Part shown: in pieces, positions 1-10,690 of the stretch
Layout: each line of letters begins with the position of its first letter
Numbering within the stretch: the first letter of the stretch is position 1
Origin: Hormiphora californensis
Lineage: Eukaryota; Ctenophora; Tentaculata; Cydippida; Pleurobrachiidae
DNA length: 64,000 nt
Reading direction: 5' to 3'
Assembly: GCA_020137815.1 (NCBI GenBank)
Contig: CM035352.1
Location: 1,652,529-1,716,528 of the forward strand
The notes under the pieces: model-generated
Seen by the model: the letters and a program-made list of their open reading frames with translations, nothing else
Databases searched by the model: none
What the model was told of the DNA's origin: nothing
Translations under genes and position numbers: made by a program

Positions 1-3000
1 GATAAACCCGGTGGGCGGGTTTTTTCCTTAAAGATTTTTAAGAACAAAAAGAAGTTCCCCCCCAATAAAACGTCAAGGGAAATGGCCTGTTGGGGGTTTT
101 TTCCCTTTTTTTTTAATTAGACCATTTTATCGAACCTTTTTTGATTTCTCGAGTCAATCCTTTTTAAATACCTCCTTTTTTTTCTGTTTGATGAGCCTTC
201 TGTAAATCTTTTTTGGGACGTAAAAAGCCTCTCTCCCGTTGTTACGAAACAAAAGACGGGTGCTATTTTTGGAAACCCTTTTTCGACTTTCCCCTTTTGG
301 GTTTTGGGGACATTTCTTAAACAAACCAGGGTTTTCCTTGGTCCCGAATCGGTTTTTTTTGCCTTTTTTTGGAAAGCCGAGAAAGGGGGGGAATGTCTTG
401 AGAGGCAGGGTCCCATGAGAAACGTACAAAAGTCCTTAAGTTTCCCCCCGTCTCCTCTTTTGGGGGAGCCAGGTCTCGCCCCTTTTAAAGATGCCCGGAG
501 CCTCATTGAAAGGGGTTTTCTGTTTTATTTTGCCCGCATAAAGCTGCAGGGGACCCTTTTTTTTCCAATTTGAAATTGACAAGGGGGATCCTCAAGAGGG
601 TCCTTATTTCATTTCCGTTGTACAGACGCTGGTAAAGTTTTTAGAGTGGTAACACACGGGGGGGGTGGTCCGAGAAAAAATTTGAAAGGGCTTTTTAACT
701 TTAAAAAACGATACCAAAATTTTAGGACTTTGGGGGGGACAAAATGCTGTTGGGAATCAACCCCCGCTGCCCCCCTTGTATTTTTATGCACGTAAAATTT
801 TCCCCATATCCCCCAAGGGGGGTTACCGTTTGAAAACGTTGGTTGGTTTTAGAGAGGGGGTTAAATAGGAGGCTGGCCCCGGGAGTTTTTGGCTGGGGGT
901 TGCTTGATTAATTTCCCAGGCGAGTAAGATATGGGTTTTTCGAAACCCCGGGCACCCGTATCGACTCGCTTTCCCTGGAAGGTTTGGTTTTTGAAAGCCG
1001 GTTCTTTAAACGTTAAAATCGCCTTTTAAACCCAAGTTAGCCTTCCCGGTTCCCGGGAAAAAACTAAAAACAAGCACATTTCCAGAGTAGTACAATTTTG
1101 GGCCCCTGTCCTGGGCCTCTTGTTTAAAATGAATTTTCGGGGCTTTCCCCTAGAGGTTTTCCATTTGGGGGGTACCGGGAATTCCCCGATCCAAAAGAAC
1201 CCCCAGGAAAGTCCTCCCCCATTCGTTTGGAACTTTTAACCACTTTCCCCGCTTTTCATAGGTTTTCCCCTCGACGCCAATACCCAGGCCCCCCAATTTT
1301 TGACAAGACCTAACTTGTTGAAGCAACCGTTTTCCTGGAAGGGTGACGTTTTCCCTTGGTTTTTTTGTAAGCAAAAAAAACCCCCCCTTGACATAAGATT
1401 TGAGTAAAAACTTTCGTTGTTTTTTTTCCGGAAAAACAGGTTTAAAACTTTTTTTTCCATTTGGCAATACTCACTTTCGGGGGACTGAGGGGGGTCAGAT
1501 ACTTTGGGCCTAGTTATCATGGGGGGGTTATTCAGGGGGTATCCGCCCGGTAGTGGTCGTGGGTTTTTTTGTTTTTGGGGGCCCTCATTAAACGTGTTAT
1601 TCTGGGAGTATCCGACTTTGGGGGGGGTCGATGGTTTTTTTTTGGTTGGGCCCCGGGGGTCAGAGGATATCCCACTGCGCCGGTAATTTTCCCCCTTAAA
1701 GGGGGTGATCCTGAAATGGGGACAAGGGGTCGATGGGTCCCCGGGGGGAAACAGGCCACAACCCCCGGGCCTTGCATCCCTGAGCTTTTAAAACCCAAAT
1801 TTTTTTGCGGCCTGGTCATGATAACTTTGGGGTGTGGGTTTGCTAGAAGATCATTGTGGGGTGGGGGCAAAAAAAGGGTTGTGAAAAGTGAAAAATTTTA
1901 TTTTCATTCCATTCATGGGGGGATCGTCCCCCAGTAAGTAAAACTGGTCAGTCAGGGGCCCGGTTAAACTGGATTAGTTTTCCGTAAAAAAACTCTTGGG
2001 GTTCTGCAGACCCCCCCCTTTTAATTTGGGAAGGGGCCCCCCACGTGTTTACAGCTTGGTGAGATTGGTTTAAAGACATGTTTGGCGGGCTTTAAAAGGG
2101 GTTATTCACCGAAACCTTTCCTTTTGAGGCCTTTTTGTCCCCAGGTGCCCTACGACGGGAAAAAGGGTTGCCCTCAAAACACGGGGAAGAAAACCTCTCA
2201 TCAATGCTGGGTTTGCGAAGGGGAAAAGGGGAATTGAAAATTATCTCCATTTTATACGACTGGAAAAGGGATTGGTTTAAAGTTTTCATAAGTGCCCTCA
2301 TGGAGGGTACTGCTTTCCTTTTTTTTTCGGGGTTTGGGGTTTTTAACAAACGGGGGGGTGGGGTGGTTTTTGTTTTAGCTGAAACCCAGCTGGGTGGTGG
2401 CGGGTTTCCTCTAACTGGGACGGCGGGTTGAAAGGGGTTTTCCCCTCCACCGAAACAAGCTGTATGATTCTGGGCCTTTTTTCAGACCTGACAGGGTTTC
2501 GGGTGCTTATTTGATAAGTTTTTTCCATTGGGGCCGTGTTTCGTTGGGGGGAAAACTTTCGTACCCCCACAGCTCCTCTTGGAGTTTTTGGTGGGCTGCC
2601 CCCATGACTATGGCACATTTGGGTGGGTCTCACGGGCCATGTTCTGCAGAGAAACACTCGATCAGAAAAGCGGCTGGGTTTTTAGATTTTATGAACTTCC
2701 GTAGGGCCCTAACTTCCCCGGGGAAACTGTCTCGGGCCCTTTCGAGGATCCCGCAAACAAAGGGGCCCCGGGGAGTTTTGTTCTTGTCCATATCCGTCCC
2801 CTAGGTTTTTCCCTAATGCTTTTTTTCCAGGGGTATAGCTTCTTTCGGAGACTTCATGGGGGGGGTAGGAAAATTTTATTACCTTAGAGTCTTTATGTTG
2901 TTCTGAGAAAGGGCTTTCCCCTTTTTTTTTTACAGGAAACAAGAGATATGGGTTAAAATCGGGCTTGGTCTCCCCATTCTTTTTTTCGCTTTCGCTAGTG

Positions 3001-4255
3001 GGCTGGGCGCAAATCCCCTGGCAGGGTTTTTTTGAAACTTGAGTGCCTTGATTTCTTTTTTCCTCTTTTTCCCCTTTTTTTTTCTTTTGGGCTTTCTGGT
3101 GGGGCGTCATTTTGAAGAGGTTTTTTAACAACCAAAAGTCCCAAAAAATTTTTTCCCTGCGATCGAACCACAATAGCAAAAGTTTTAAAGAATTTTCACG
3201 TTTTCCCAGTTTTCCCTTTGTGTTTTTGATCGGGGACGGGTTTAAATTTTTTTCCAAGGGCTTTTGGGTTTTCCAGAAATTTCAGGGATTTGGGGCCTTT
3301 TTTCCCTCGTATATCGACTGGAATTTTTTTGGATTCAGAACTTTAATGCTTGAAAACGGCTGACCTTGTTCGAAAAAACCACATGCCCAAAACTCGAACT
3401 TTGGGGATCAGGGGGTTTTTTATCTTTTCCGGGGTCATTTGACAATATCTTTTTCCCGGGACAAAAAACCCCCAAAGGGGCCGATATTTTCCCATCGGCT
3501 CGGGGTCTACTTGGGTATCGGGATTTGAAAAACTCTCTTCGGGTGGGGGACTCTCTTCAAACTGGGCCCGGGGGGGGCCGTTTGGAGAGGAGTGTCGGGG
3601 TGAGGGGGGGCTTCCGGTGGATTTCATCACAAAATGGGGTGGGGGATGGTTAAAATCATCACGGGGCCCCGGGGTTTGGTACTGAGGGTTTTGGAGGTTT
3701 TTTTCCCGGGGGGGGGGGGGGGTTTCCCCAAAACTTCACACGCAGCGGGTTTAAAGTCGGTGGGTTTTGGGGTTTTCGACTCCTTTACGAGCCCGGGCCA
3801 GGGGAACTTCAGTGGATGTTCAGGGAGGTGATTTTTCTTTGTAGGGGACATCATTATCAGCACCATCTCCAGCGGTAGGTGACTGGATGAATACTTCCCC
3901 GGCTGGCTAGTGATTTTTTCGTTAGGGGGCGATGGAGGTAATGGTGGCAATAGGTTATTTGGGGATCGCAAAGGAAGGTCAGGGAAAGGTGGGCTGGGGG
4001 GTGTAGGTTGAACATCATTCGATCCCTCTGGGAGTTTGATGGGGGAACTAGATGATTGGGCGACACTAGGGACACCAACAGTCGGCCCGACGCACAAACT
4101 GCCATGGTAACCAGGGGTAGAGGACACCTTGGCATTTCCTGGAGGAGTAGGAGTAGGAGGCTTTATCGATGTTGCTGGGGGATGTGATTCGTAGGTATCA
4201 CGTATCACAAGTGCTTGAGAACTTGATAGGTCAAATATCACACACATAGGAGAGA
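1..4255. other. Low-quality, homopolymer-inflated sequence
   Basis: Nearly every base occurs in runs of three to eight, and short ORFs appear in all six frames without any recognisable domain. This looks like unpolished or mis-consensused long-read sequence rather than biology. Quality improves gradually after about 3.8 kb. No gene is called here apart from a weak proline-rich minus-strand reading frame at 3627-4247. Confidence 0.75.
3627..4247 (-). CDS. Possible Pro/Ser-rich coding fragment (weak)
   Basis: A 206-codon open frame rich in Pro, Ser and Thr lies at the edge of the degraded region. Its first 130 codons fall in fairly clean sequence and show Pro-rich runs such as PPTPTPPG and PPLPPSPP. 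A separate acidic reading frame (EEDEDEMSEDEG) can be read on the same strand around 4400-4470, between GA-rich tracts. Together they could be exons of a gene with a low-complexity protein. No domain is recognisable, the 3' part is in poor sequence, and low-complexity DNA can stay open by chance. Confidence 0.2.
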   Translation of the reverse strand: MCVIFDLSSSQALVIRDTYESHPPATSIKPPTPTPPGNAKVSSTPGYHGSLCVGPTVGVPSVAQSSSSPIKLPEGSNDVQPTPPSPPFPDLPLRSPNNLLPPLPPSPPNEKITSQPGKYSSSHLPLEMVLIMMSPTKKNHLPEHPLKFPWPGLVKESKTPKPTDFKPAACEVLGKPPPPPGKKTSKTLSTKPRGPVMILTIPHPIL

Positions 4256-4919
4256 AAGGGGGGAGAGAGAGAGAATAGGGGAGAGGAGAGGAGAGAAAAG
4301 AGAGAAGAGAGATAGAGCTAAAGAAGAGAGAGAGATAGATAGAAGAGAGAGAGAAGCCTAGTAGAGCCCCAGCTCTGTACAGAAGCTAACTGGGCATCCT
4401 GGCATCTCTCATAGGGTGGAGCCCTTCGTCTTCACTCATCTCGTCTTCGTCCTCCTCCCCTAGCTCGTCGCTCGCGTCTCCTCTTCCTCTCTCTCCTCTT
4501 CGCCCCCCCTATCTCGGGCTGAGTAAAATAAGGGATCATATTTCAGTGTTCCCTAATCCAGCTACCATTTCACTGAAATTCGCCCGTAGGGCGAACGGGT
4601 TTGCTAGTTCTGTCAAATGGTGCTCCTTTTCTGTATCATTCAACACAGTACCTCTAATATCTGATCACTAACGCACTCGAGTAGTATTATAAACCACCCC
4701 CCCTGTTGATATTTCCCGCACTCTACTGTGGTATATCAGATAATTTCTCCTTCACACTGTCGCTGGGAATTTCCCCCTTCATAATTCCCTTCCTTTTTTC
4801 CCGCCGTCTACAGTTCAAATGAATACAGTTCAAATTACATGAATACAGTTCAAATTACAGTTCAAATGTGAATAATAATAAAGAAACATAATCAATCTTT
4901 TGGGGGTGGTTTATAATAA
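4256..4919. other. Low-complexity and AT-rich intergenic stretch
   Basis: It begins with GA-rich simple sequence (4256-4355), followed by CT-rich sequence and an AT-rich stretch with a short repeat of ATACAGTTCAAAT near 4820-4870. A small CG hairpin (CGCCCGTAGGGCG) sits near 4581. I see no convincing gene. Confidence 0.4.
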
Positions 4920-5086
4920 ATAACCCCACTGTGTGTCGGGATGAAATATGCGATATTCCCTTGCCTTCGGCTGCGGGAATATCAGCAGTTATTCCCTGCT
5001 CGCTCCGCGAGCAGTGGAATAACTGAACGATATACCACCCTGACAGGGTGGTATATCAGATTTCATCCCGACACACAGTGGGGTTA
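4920..5086. mobile_element. Palindromic MITE-like element, 167 bp
   Basis: The outer 27 bases on the left (beginning ATAACCCCACTGTGTGTCGG) are repeated as an exact reverse complement at the right end. Inside are further small hairpins (TGCTCGC/GCGAGCA). Such a compact terminal inverted repeat without coding capacity is typical of a MITE. A clear target duplication is not visible. Confidence 0.6.
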
Positions 5087-5230
5087 TCTATATTATAGTA
5101 GGGTTGACACAACCTTAAATTGAGATTCCTTGTGTGAAATGGACACTAGTCAGTTTGGTAATAAGTTATTTAGTTTTATTTCATGTTGCATTGTATTATA
5201 TTTCACCACCCGGTTGGGATTCTACTTTAT

Positions 5231-5725
5231 ATTACTGTGTGATTTTAAATGACTGAGACTGCTCTATCTCAAATTGTGTAAAAACTATGGCATCTTTCGA
5301 CTTCAAATTTTGGGACACGATAAAACATAATTTCTCATTTATTCTCACAGATTTTCAGAAAATTTTCGTGTTCCTTAATGAACTTATTGCCATAAAACCT
5401 CCTCCAACTTTACACAATCATATCTCTGGAGTCTAATGAGATAGAGAGTTCAGATTTTTAGGAGAGACAGATAAGACGATTTTGAATGTTTTGTCTGCTT
5501 TACGAGTTGATAACTTTTACCGTCTGTTCACAGGAACTGTTTAAAGTGATGTAACACGCCCTAATTAGGCCAACTTTAGGTCATTTTACCCCTCAAAGAT
5601 CACATGTCCAGCTGCTTCTAGTGGGCTAATGAGGCCTCTTACACGAATTCGTCACGTGTTACTGCAAGGATACCGCTCTCCTTTTTCACCTTGACCAAGC
5701 AGACATGATCATGGTGTCTGGAAGT

Positions 5726-5774
<49 letters not shown>

Positions 5775-6397
5775 TTCTCTTCTTGCTTTGTAGACATTGT
5801 GATCATGTCTGATGTCGAGATCCCAATTCCAGTCACGTGACCTTATAACGAGAGAGTGATTGAAGTAGAGAGCAGCAGCTGTCTGGTATTCTACACCTTG
5901 TTACCACTTCCAGACACCATGATCATGTCTGCTTGGTCAAGGTGAAAAGGGAGAGCGGTATCCTTGCAGTAACACGTGACGAATTCGTGTAAGAGGCCTC
6001 ATTAGCCCACTAGAAGCAGCTGGACATTTGATCGTTGAGGGGTAAAATGACCTAAATTTGGCCTAATTAGGGCGTGTTACATCACTTTAAACAGTTCCTG
6101 TGAACAGACGGTAAAAGTTATCAACTCGTAAAGCAGACAAAACATTCAAAATCGTCTTATCTGTCTCTCCTAAAAATCTGAACTCTCTATCTCATTAGAC
6201 TCCAGAGATATGACTGTGTAAAGTTGGAGGAGGTTTTATGGCAATAAGTTCATTCAGGAACACGAAAATTTTCTGAAAATCTGTGAGAATAAATGAGAAA
6301 TTATGTTTTATCGTGTCCCAAAATTTGAAGTCGAAAGATGCCATAGTTTTTACACAATTTGAGATAGAGCAGTCTCAGTCATTTAAAATCACACAGT
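5231..6397. mobile_element. Large fold-back element 1 (about 0.5-kb arms)
   Basis: The left arm (about 5231-5728) and right arm (about 5908-6397) are near-identical reverse complements, from the terminal TACTGTGTGATTTTAAATGA to the inner CTTCCAGACACC. A central spacer of about 180 bp contains a CT microsatellite at 5730-5775. Neither arm has coding capacity. The arms differ only by scattered substitutions and small indels, for example the spacing of AT in TATATTACTG against TATACTG at the tips. This is a non-autonomous fold-back type element or a MITE with very long TIRs. Confidence 0.8.
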
Positions 6398-6402
6398 ATA
6401 TA

Positions 6403-7281
6403 ACGTGTTGGGCAAAAAAAATGTCCCCCCTAGACTAGCATAGTTCCAGATATCGTAGAGCTCTAAAATTTTACACAGCTGTTCTATGGGACAAATAAAT
6501 AGGTGCCACAAAATTTCAGACTTTTAGCTCAAAGTTCATTTTTTTTATAGGAATGAACATTGTCATTCATTCCAAAAAACATGATTATTCGTTCTAGAAG
6601 TCAGGCAATTGTCTTTGGCTATCGATTTTCTTTCAAATGCGACCAAGAAAAGCCAAAACGGACAACCACAAGGCACACAGTGGTCATGTTTCTGACAGTT
6701 AGTCAGGTTATGTGATCCCCACCGAATCGAGAATTGCTAATCAGGCTTAGTGGGGAAGAATCACGTATCACAGTCGCTAATGAGGGATGTGTATTGAAAA
6801 AGCGACATGTGATTCGAGAGCACTTGGCTAAAGAGGCCACTTGTTAATGAGCTTCGGATCTCATGACCAATCGTCATCGTCATCCCTCATTAGCGGCTGT
6901 GTTACGTGATTCTCCACCACTAAGCCTGATTAGCGATTCTGAATAACTTACACGATTCGGTGGGGATCACATGACCTGACTAACTGTCAGAAACATGACC
7001 ACTGTGTGCCTTGTGGTTGTCCGTTTTGGCTTTTCTTGGTCGCATTTGAAAGAAAATCGATAGCCAAAGACAATTGCCTGCCTTCTGGACCGAATAATCA
7101 TGTTTTTTGGAATGAATGACAATGTTCATTCCTATCAAAAAAATGAACTTTGGGCTAAAAGTCTGAAATTTTGTGGAACCTATTTATTTGTCCCATAGAA
7201 CAGCTGTGTAAAATTTTAGAGCTCTACGATATCTGGAACTATGCTAGTCTAGGGGGGACATTTTTTTTGCCCAACACGTTA
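6403..7281. mobile_element. Large fold-back element 2 (about 0.4-kb arms)
   Basis: The ends are exact reverse complements (AACGTGTTGGGCAAAAAAAA at the left, its complement at the right). The arms extend inward to about 6793 and 6883 around a spacer of about 90 bp. There is no ORF of note. It directly abuts the right tip of fold-back element 1, and the flanks read TAT-element-TAT, so a TA-type target duplication is possible. It is distinct in sequence from element 1. Confidence 0.8.
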
Positions 7282-8486
7282 TTAGTGCCCTATCTCAGCT
7301 TTCTTTCTGGATGTCCCTAGCCTTCTGGTGATGGTGTGTGGTGGTATTTGATTTGAGAGGGCGGTCACAGTTAGCGTGTTGTTAGTAAGGTACCTTCCTT
7401 GTACCTGGTGTTTCATCTGCGTGGAGTCTGGGGGTGTTGTGCAGTTTGGGAGTTGTAATTTGGGGTTTTCTGTAGCTCGCAGTATTTTTACGGTACTTTT
7501 TTTAGGTTTCTCGCATTTTCTTGTATCTTGGTTGGGGGGTTATGGATAGGCTTGCCCTATTCAATCTGATGCACCTTTCAGTTATCACTGACCCGCTTAC
7601 AATTTTTTGTTCAGGCCAGAATATCTATCATTTTTCAGGTGACTACCACAACTCAGTAACACCCTTTTGTACATACGCAGGGCACAACTCCCGAGTGGAG
7701 AACCATTCATAGCACCCCCACCCCTTGGGCACGTCGCGCCCCCCATATTCGCGCGCCCGTAGGGCGATCCCCTCACATAGGGGGCACAGTCACGACTAGG
7801 GCACTCGTAGAATGCTTCGTTCTGCTAAACGGCGCTAGTTAGCGTTTTAATTTTTGGATTTTCTGATCGGTCATGTTCTAAATGAATGCAACGAACATGT
7901 CTCGATTTGAAACTCTCAAAAACCGTGGCGTAATCGCCGATTTGCTCAAATCGGTTTTTTGGCAATTACGGGAGAACGGAATATCCATAAAATCCCAAAT
8001 TCTGGGATATGTTAGAGGAGACAATTTGACACCTTCGTGTCGAAGGATTTGTCTCTTATTCTTCTGGTCTTCAACTGACGGCCATTTGAATTAATTTGAC
8101 CTCTCTTCCCCCGACCCTTAGTCCCACTAAACGACAGCTTTATAAGTAACCATCTTTTTTTCCCAGGTAGAGAATCCCTTGAACTGGTGCAACGTATAGG
8201 TGGATAAGCCAGAAACGATTTCTGGACAGAGGAATCGACACTCGAAGTTGGATGATTTCAAACAGTGATTGGACTTTTTGGGACACTTTGACTTTAAAAA
8301 GAGTGATACATTTATCATTTTCCGACATAATTTTACCTAATTTGACCAACTAAAGTGTTTAATTAATCGTTAATTGCTTAATTAAGAAAATCGGACGCGC
8401 AAATATACAAACGCGCTTGTTTTGGACAGAAATTGCGCGCGCTGAAGAATCTTCAAAGTGAATCGTGACGGCGCGAACTGAAAAAG
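7282..8486. other. Intergenic sequence, no gene seen
   Basis: It is unremarkable apart from a CG hairpin of the form GCCCGTAGGGC near 7766 and AT-rich palindromic bits (TTAATTAATCGTTAATTGCTTAATTAA) near 8360. The short ORFs lack any recognisable signature. Confidence 0.4.
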
Positions 8487-9017
8487 TTGCGCGGTTTTTT
8501 TTTCGAAACTCGAAAAGTCAAGAATATTTGGCGCACTATGCCATGCGGATCAGGACCCATCCTCTTAACCCGTTCTAAGGGCCTGCAGCAAAGACAAAAC
8601 TACGACCTACAGAAAGTTCAGAACAGTGCGACACGATACATTTATGGGAAAAGAGGAAAACGCGGAGTAACAAAACTTCGCATGAAATCACACTTCTTGC
8701 CTGTGAAACAGCGAATAGAGTACAAAATTTGCTTGATGGTATACAAGACCCTTCATGATCAATCCCCTCCATACATGTCTGAGTTGTTAGTGAAGCGGCC
8801 TCAGAAAGTGAAATCACTCCGAGTGGATAATGACGTCACCGCTCTGAAAGAGGTGCGGAGGAGTGAGTACCACTACGAAAACACTAGAGGCGCTTTCAGT
8901 ATTGCTGCACCTAAATTATGGAATCAGCTACCACGATCAATCCGGGACTCAGAATCCCTTACTACTTTTAAAACATCCCTGAAGACGCACTTGTTCTTTA
9001 GAGCATACAACCAATGA
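8487..9017 (+). mobile_element. Non-LTR retrotransposon ORF2, C-terminal end (5'-truncated)
   Basis: The frame encodes the region just after the reverse-transcriptase core of CR1/L2/jockey-like LINEs. Characteristic strings are LQKVQNSATRYIYG, LPVKQRIEYKI, VYKTLHDQSPPY, RGAFSIAAPKLWNQLP and a final FKTSLKTHLF. In this clade the segment ends the protein, and here it stops at 9017. The RT catalytic motifs lie upstream and are absent, so this is a 5'-truncated copy. Homology is convincing from about 8590; the upstream part of the frame, opened by a TTG, is probably not part of the protein. The window is eukaryotic, so it is a dead LINE copy unless the missing part is elsewhere. Confidence 0.85.
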
Positions 9018-9165
9018 TCGGCAAAATAATCCTCACTTCCCTACATTTGGTACATCCACATGGATTCCTGAGTAACTACTGTCTCCAACTCCTATTCCTG
9101 ATTCCTGGGCTCCCTTTTTCTCGTGTATTCCTTCACATCGATACCCGTATCCTTTCTCTCCTACA

Positions 9166-9538
9166 TTATTCCGTGTTGATCCCTGGGTCCTTTACTCCTA
9201 CTTTCACTCGACATTGATCCCTGGGTCCTCTACTCCTACCTCCTCCACATTGATTTCTGGGTCCTTTACTACAACCTCCTCCATATCGATTCCTGGGTCC
9301 TTTCCCTACCTTGCTCCACATCGATCCCTGGGTCCTTTCCCAACCTCCTTCACATCGATCCCTGGGTTATTTACTCCTACCTCCTCCACATCGATTCCTG
9401 GGTCCTTTCCCTACCTTGCTCCACATCGATCCTTGGGTCCTTTCCCAACCTCCTATACATCGATCCCTGGGCCCTTTACTCCTACCTCCTCCACATCGAT
9501 CCCTGGGTCCTTTTCCTTGCGCTGCTCCATATCGAGCA
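9166..9538. repeat. 35-bp minisatellite between LINE fragments
   Basis: About ten degenerate copies of a 35-bp unit occur, with core CACATCGATCCCTGGGTCCT followed by TTACTCCTACCTCCT or TTCCCTACCTTGCT. The array lies after the ORF2 stop of one LINE copy and about 370 bp before an ORF1 in the same orientation. It could be a 3'-UTR or 5'-UTR tandem of that retrotransposon. Confidence 0.75.
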
Positions 9539-9631
9539 CATCCTCATTCCTCATTCAAATTATTTACAACATCCCTTCTACACGCTACTCATCACTTGTT
9601 ATCACTCTCACTCTCTCTATCTTTCCATCCA

Positions 9632-9636
<5 letters not shown>

Positions 9637-9672
<36 letters not shown>
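9637..9672. repeat. (CT)n microsatellite
   Basis: A near-perfect CT dinucleotide run. The Ser-Leu ORFs across it are translation artefacts. Confidence 0.9.
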
Positions 9673-9675
<3 letters not shown>

Positions 9676-9904
9676 ATTTCTCACCTGGGATTGCTAACCT
9701 GTCTGCTGTGAATCCCTCCCCCTCCATCTCTCCTCCCCCACACCACTCTAATACTCCTCCTCCACCTTCAGATGCACGATAAAACCCAGGCTGTCAAGGC
9801 CCTTCTCCGGCTGCCAGGTCAGGGTGCCCCTCTTCTGACTGCCCCAGCCCGTATGGGACCAATGCCCCCACCCCAAATGGAACATCCAAGTTGGAACATC
9901 CAAG

Positions 9905-10690
9905 TTGGATCGTGCCTTCACTATCTGGCGGAATGGCGGCCCGGGCAACAGAGCTACTACTGCTGATTACAGCCGGCTGGAGATGTCCATCGTATCTACC
10001 TTGAGACGAGTCGGTGGGTACCCTGACCCTAACAAGGAAGGTGGCACATTTGACCTGAACAAGCTGACCACCACCTATCTCTCAACTCTAGATACCAACA
10101 AGAAAGTTAGTTTTATTTCTGATATGGCGGGCTTACTTTGGTATCGTGCTCTCCCTCTCAGTCGGTTAGCTAAGAAGAACTTGTCAGATGACATGCGATC
10201 GGTTCAGAACAGTTCTGTGTGTAGCGATGAATCAAAAGAGAAGGTAGAGAAGCTTATGGAGCATCTGGACCACACCCGAGACCGTCTTGACAGTGCTACA
10301 GATCTGTTATTAGAACGTGATTCCAAGATCATTGAACTGCAATCAGAGATCAGTGCCCTGAAAGACTCGATCATATCCATGAAAGATACCATGCTAGAGA
10401 AGAGCGTGACCGCTGTACAGACAGTTGTAAAGGACGAGATTCAGAATTACTCTGCTGTTCTCCAGACAGCTGCTACTGCTGTGAACCAGACCTGTGTATC
10501 TGCCCTTGCTCCCAGCAAACTACGAACAGCAATTGCCAGCGCTTCAGTTGATCGTAGTAACAACCTGATGGTGTACGGTCTGCCAGAGAGTGACCAGCTA
10601 AGCGACAGTACTTTAGTCAAGGATCTATTTGAACATTTGTCTGAACGCCGGACAAGTGGCAGACTTGTTAAGGGGGGCAGAGATCTTTAA
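9905..10690 (+). mobile_element. Non-LTR retrotransposon ORF1 (partial, coiled coil)
   Basis: The roughly 260-residue frame has an N-terminal globular part, then a heptad-rich helix (KEKVEKLMEHLDHTRDRLDS and on to LQSEISALKDSI) typical of ORF1 coiled coils. It ends with DRSNNLMVYGLPESD, the hallmark start of the RRM-like/nucleic-acid-binding domain of CR1/L2-type ORF1 proteins. The first codon of the open frame is TTG, so the true start is probably a downstream ATG or lies upstream in another frame (an ATG at 9772 opens frame +1 and overlaps). The reading frame is cut at about 10680, where the homopolymer smear begins, so the rest of ORF1 and ORF2 cannot be read. It probably belongs to the same family as the ORF2 fragment just upstream. 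Confidence 0.75.

Noticed and set aside
117-3257. ORFs of 60 to 180 codons in the first 3.3 kb
   Set aside because: The sequence is homopolymer-inflated, frames overlap on both strands, and no motif is recognisable.
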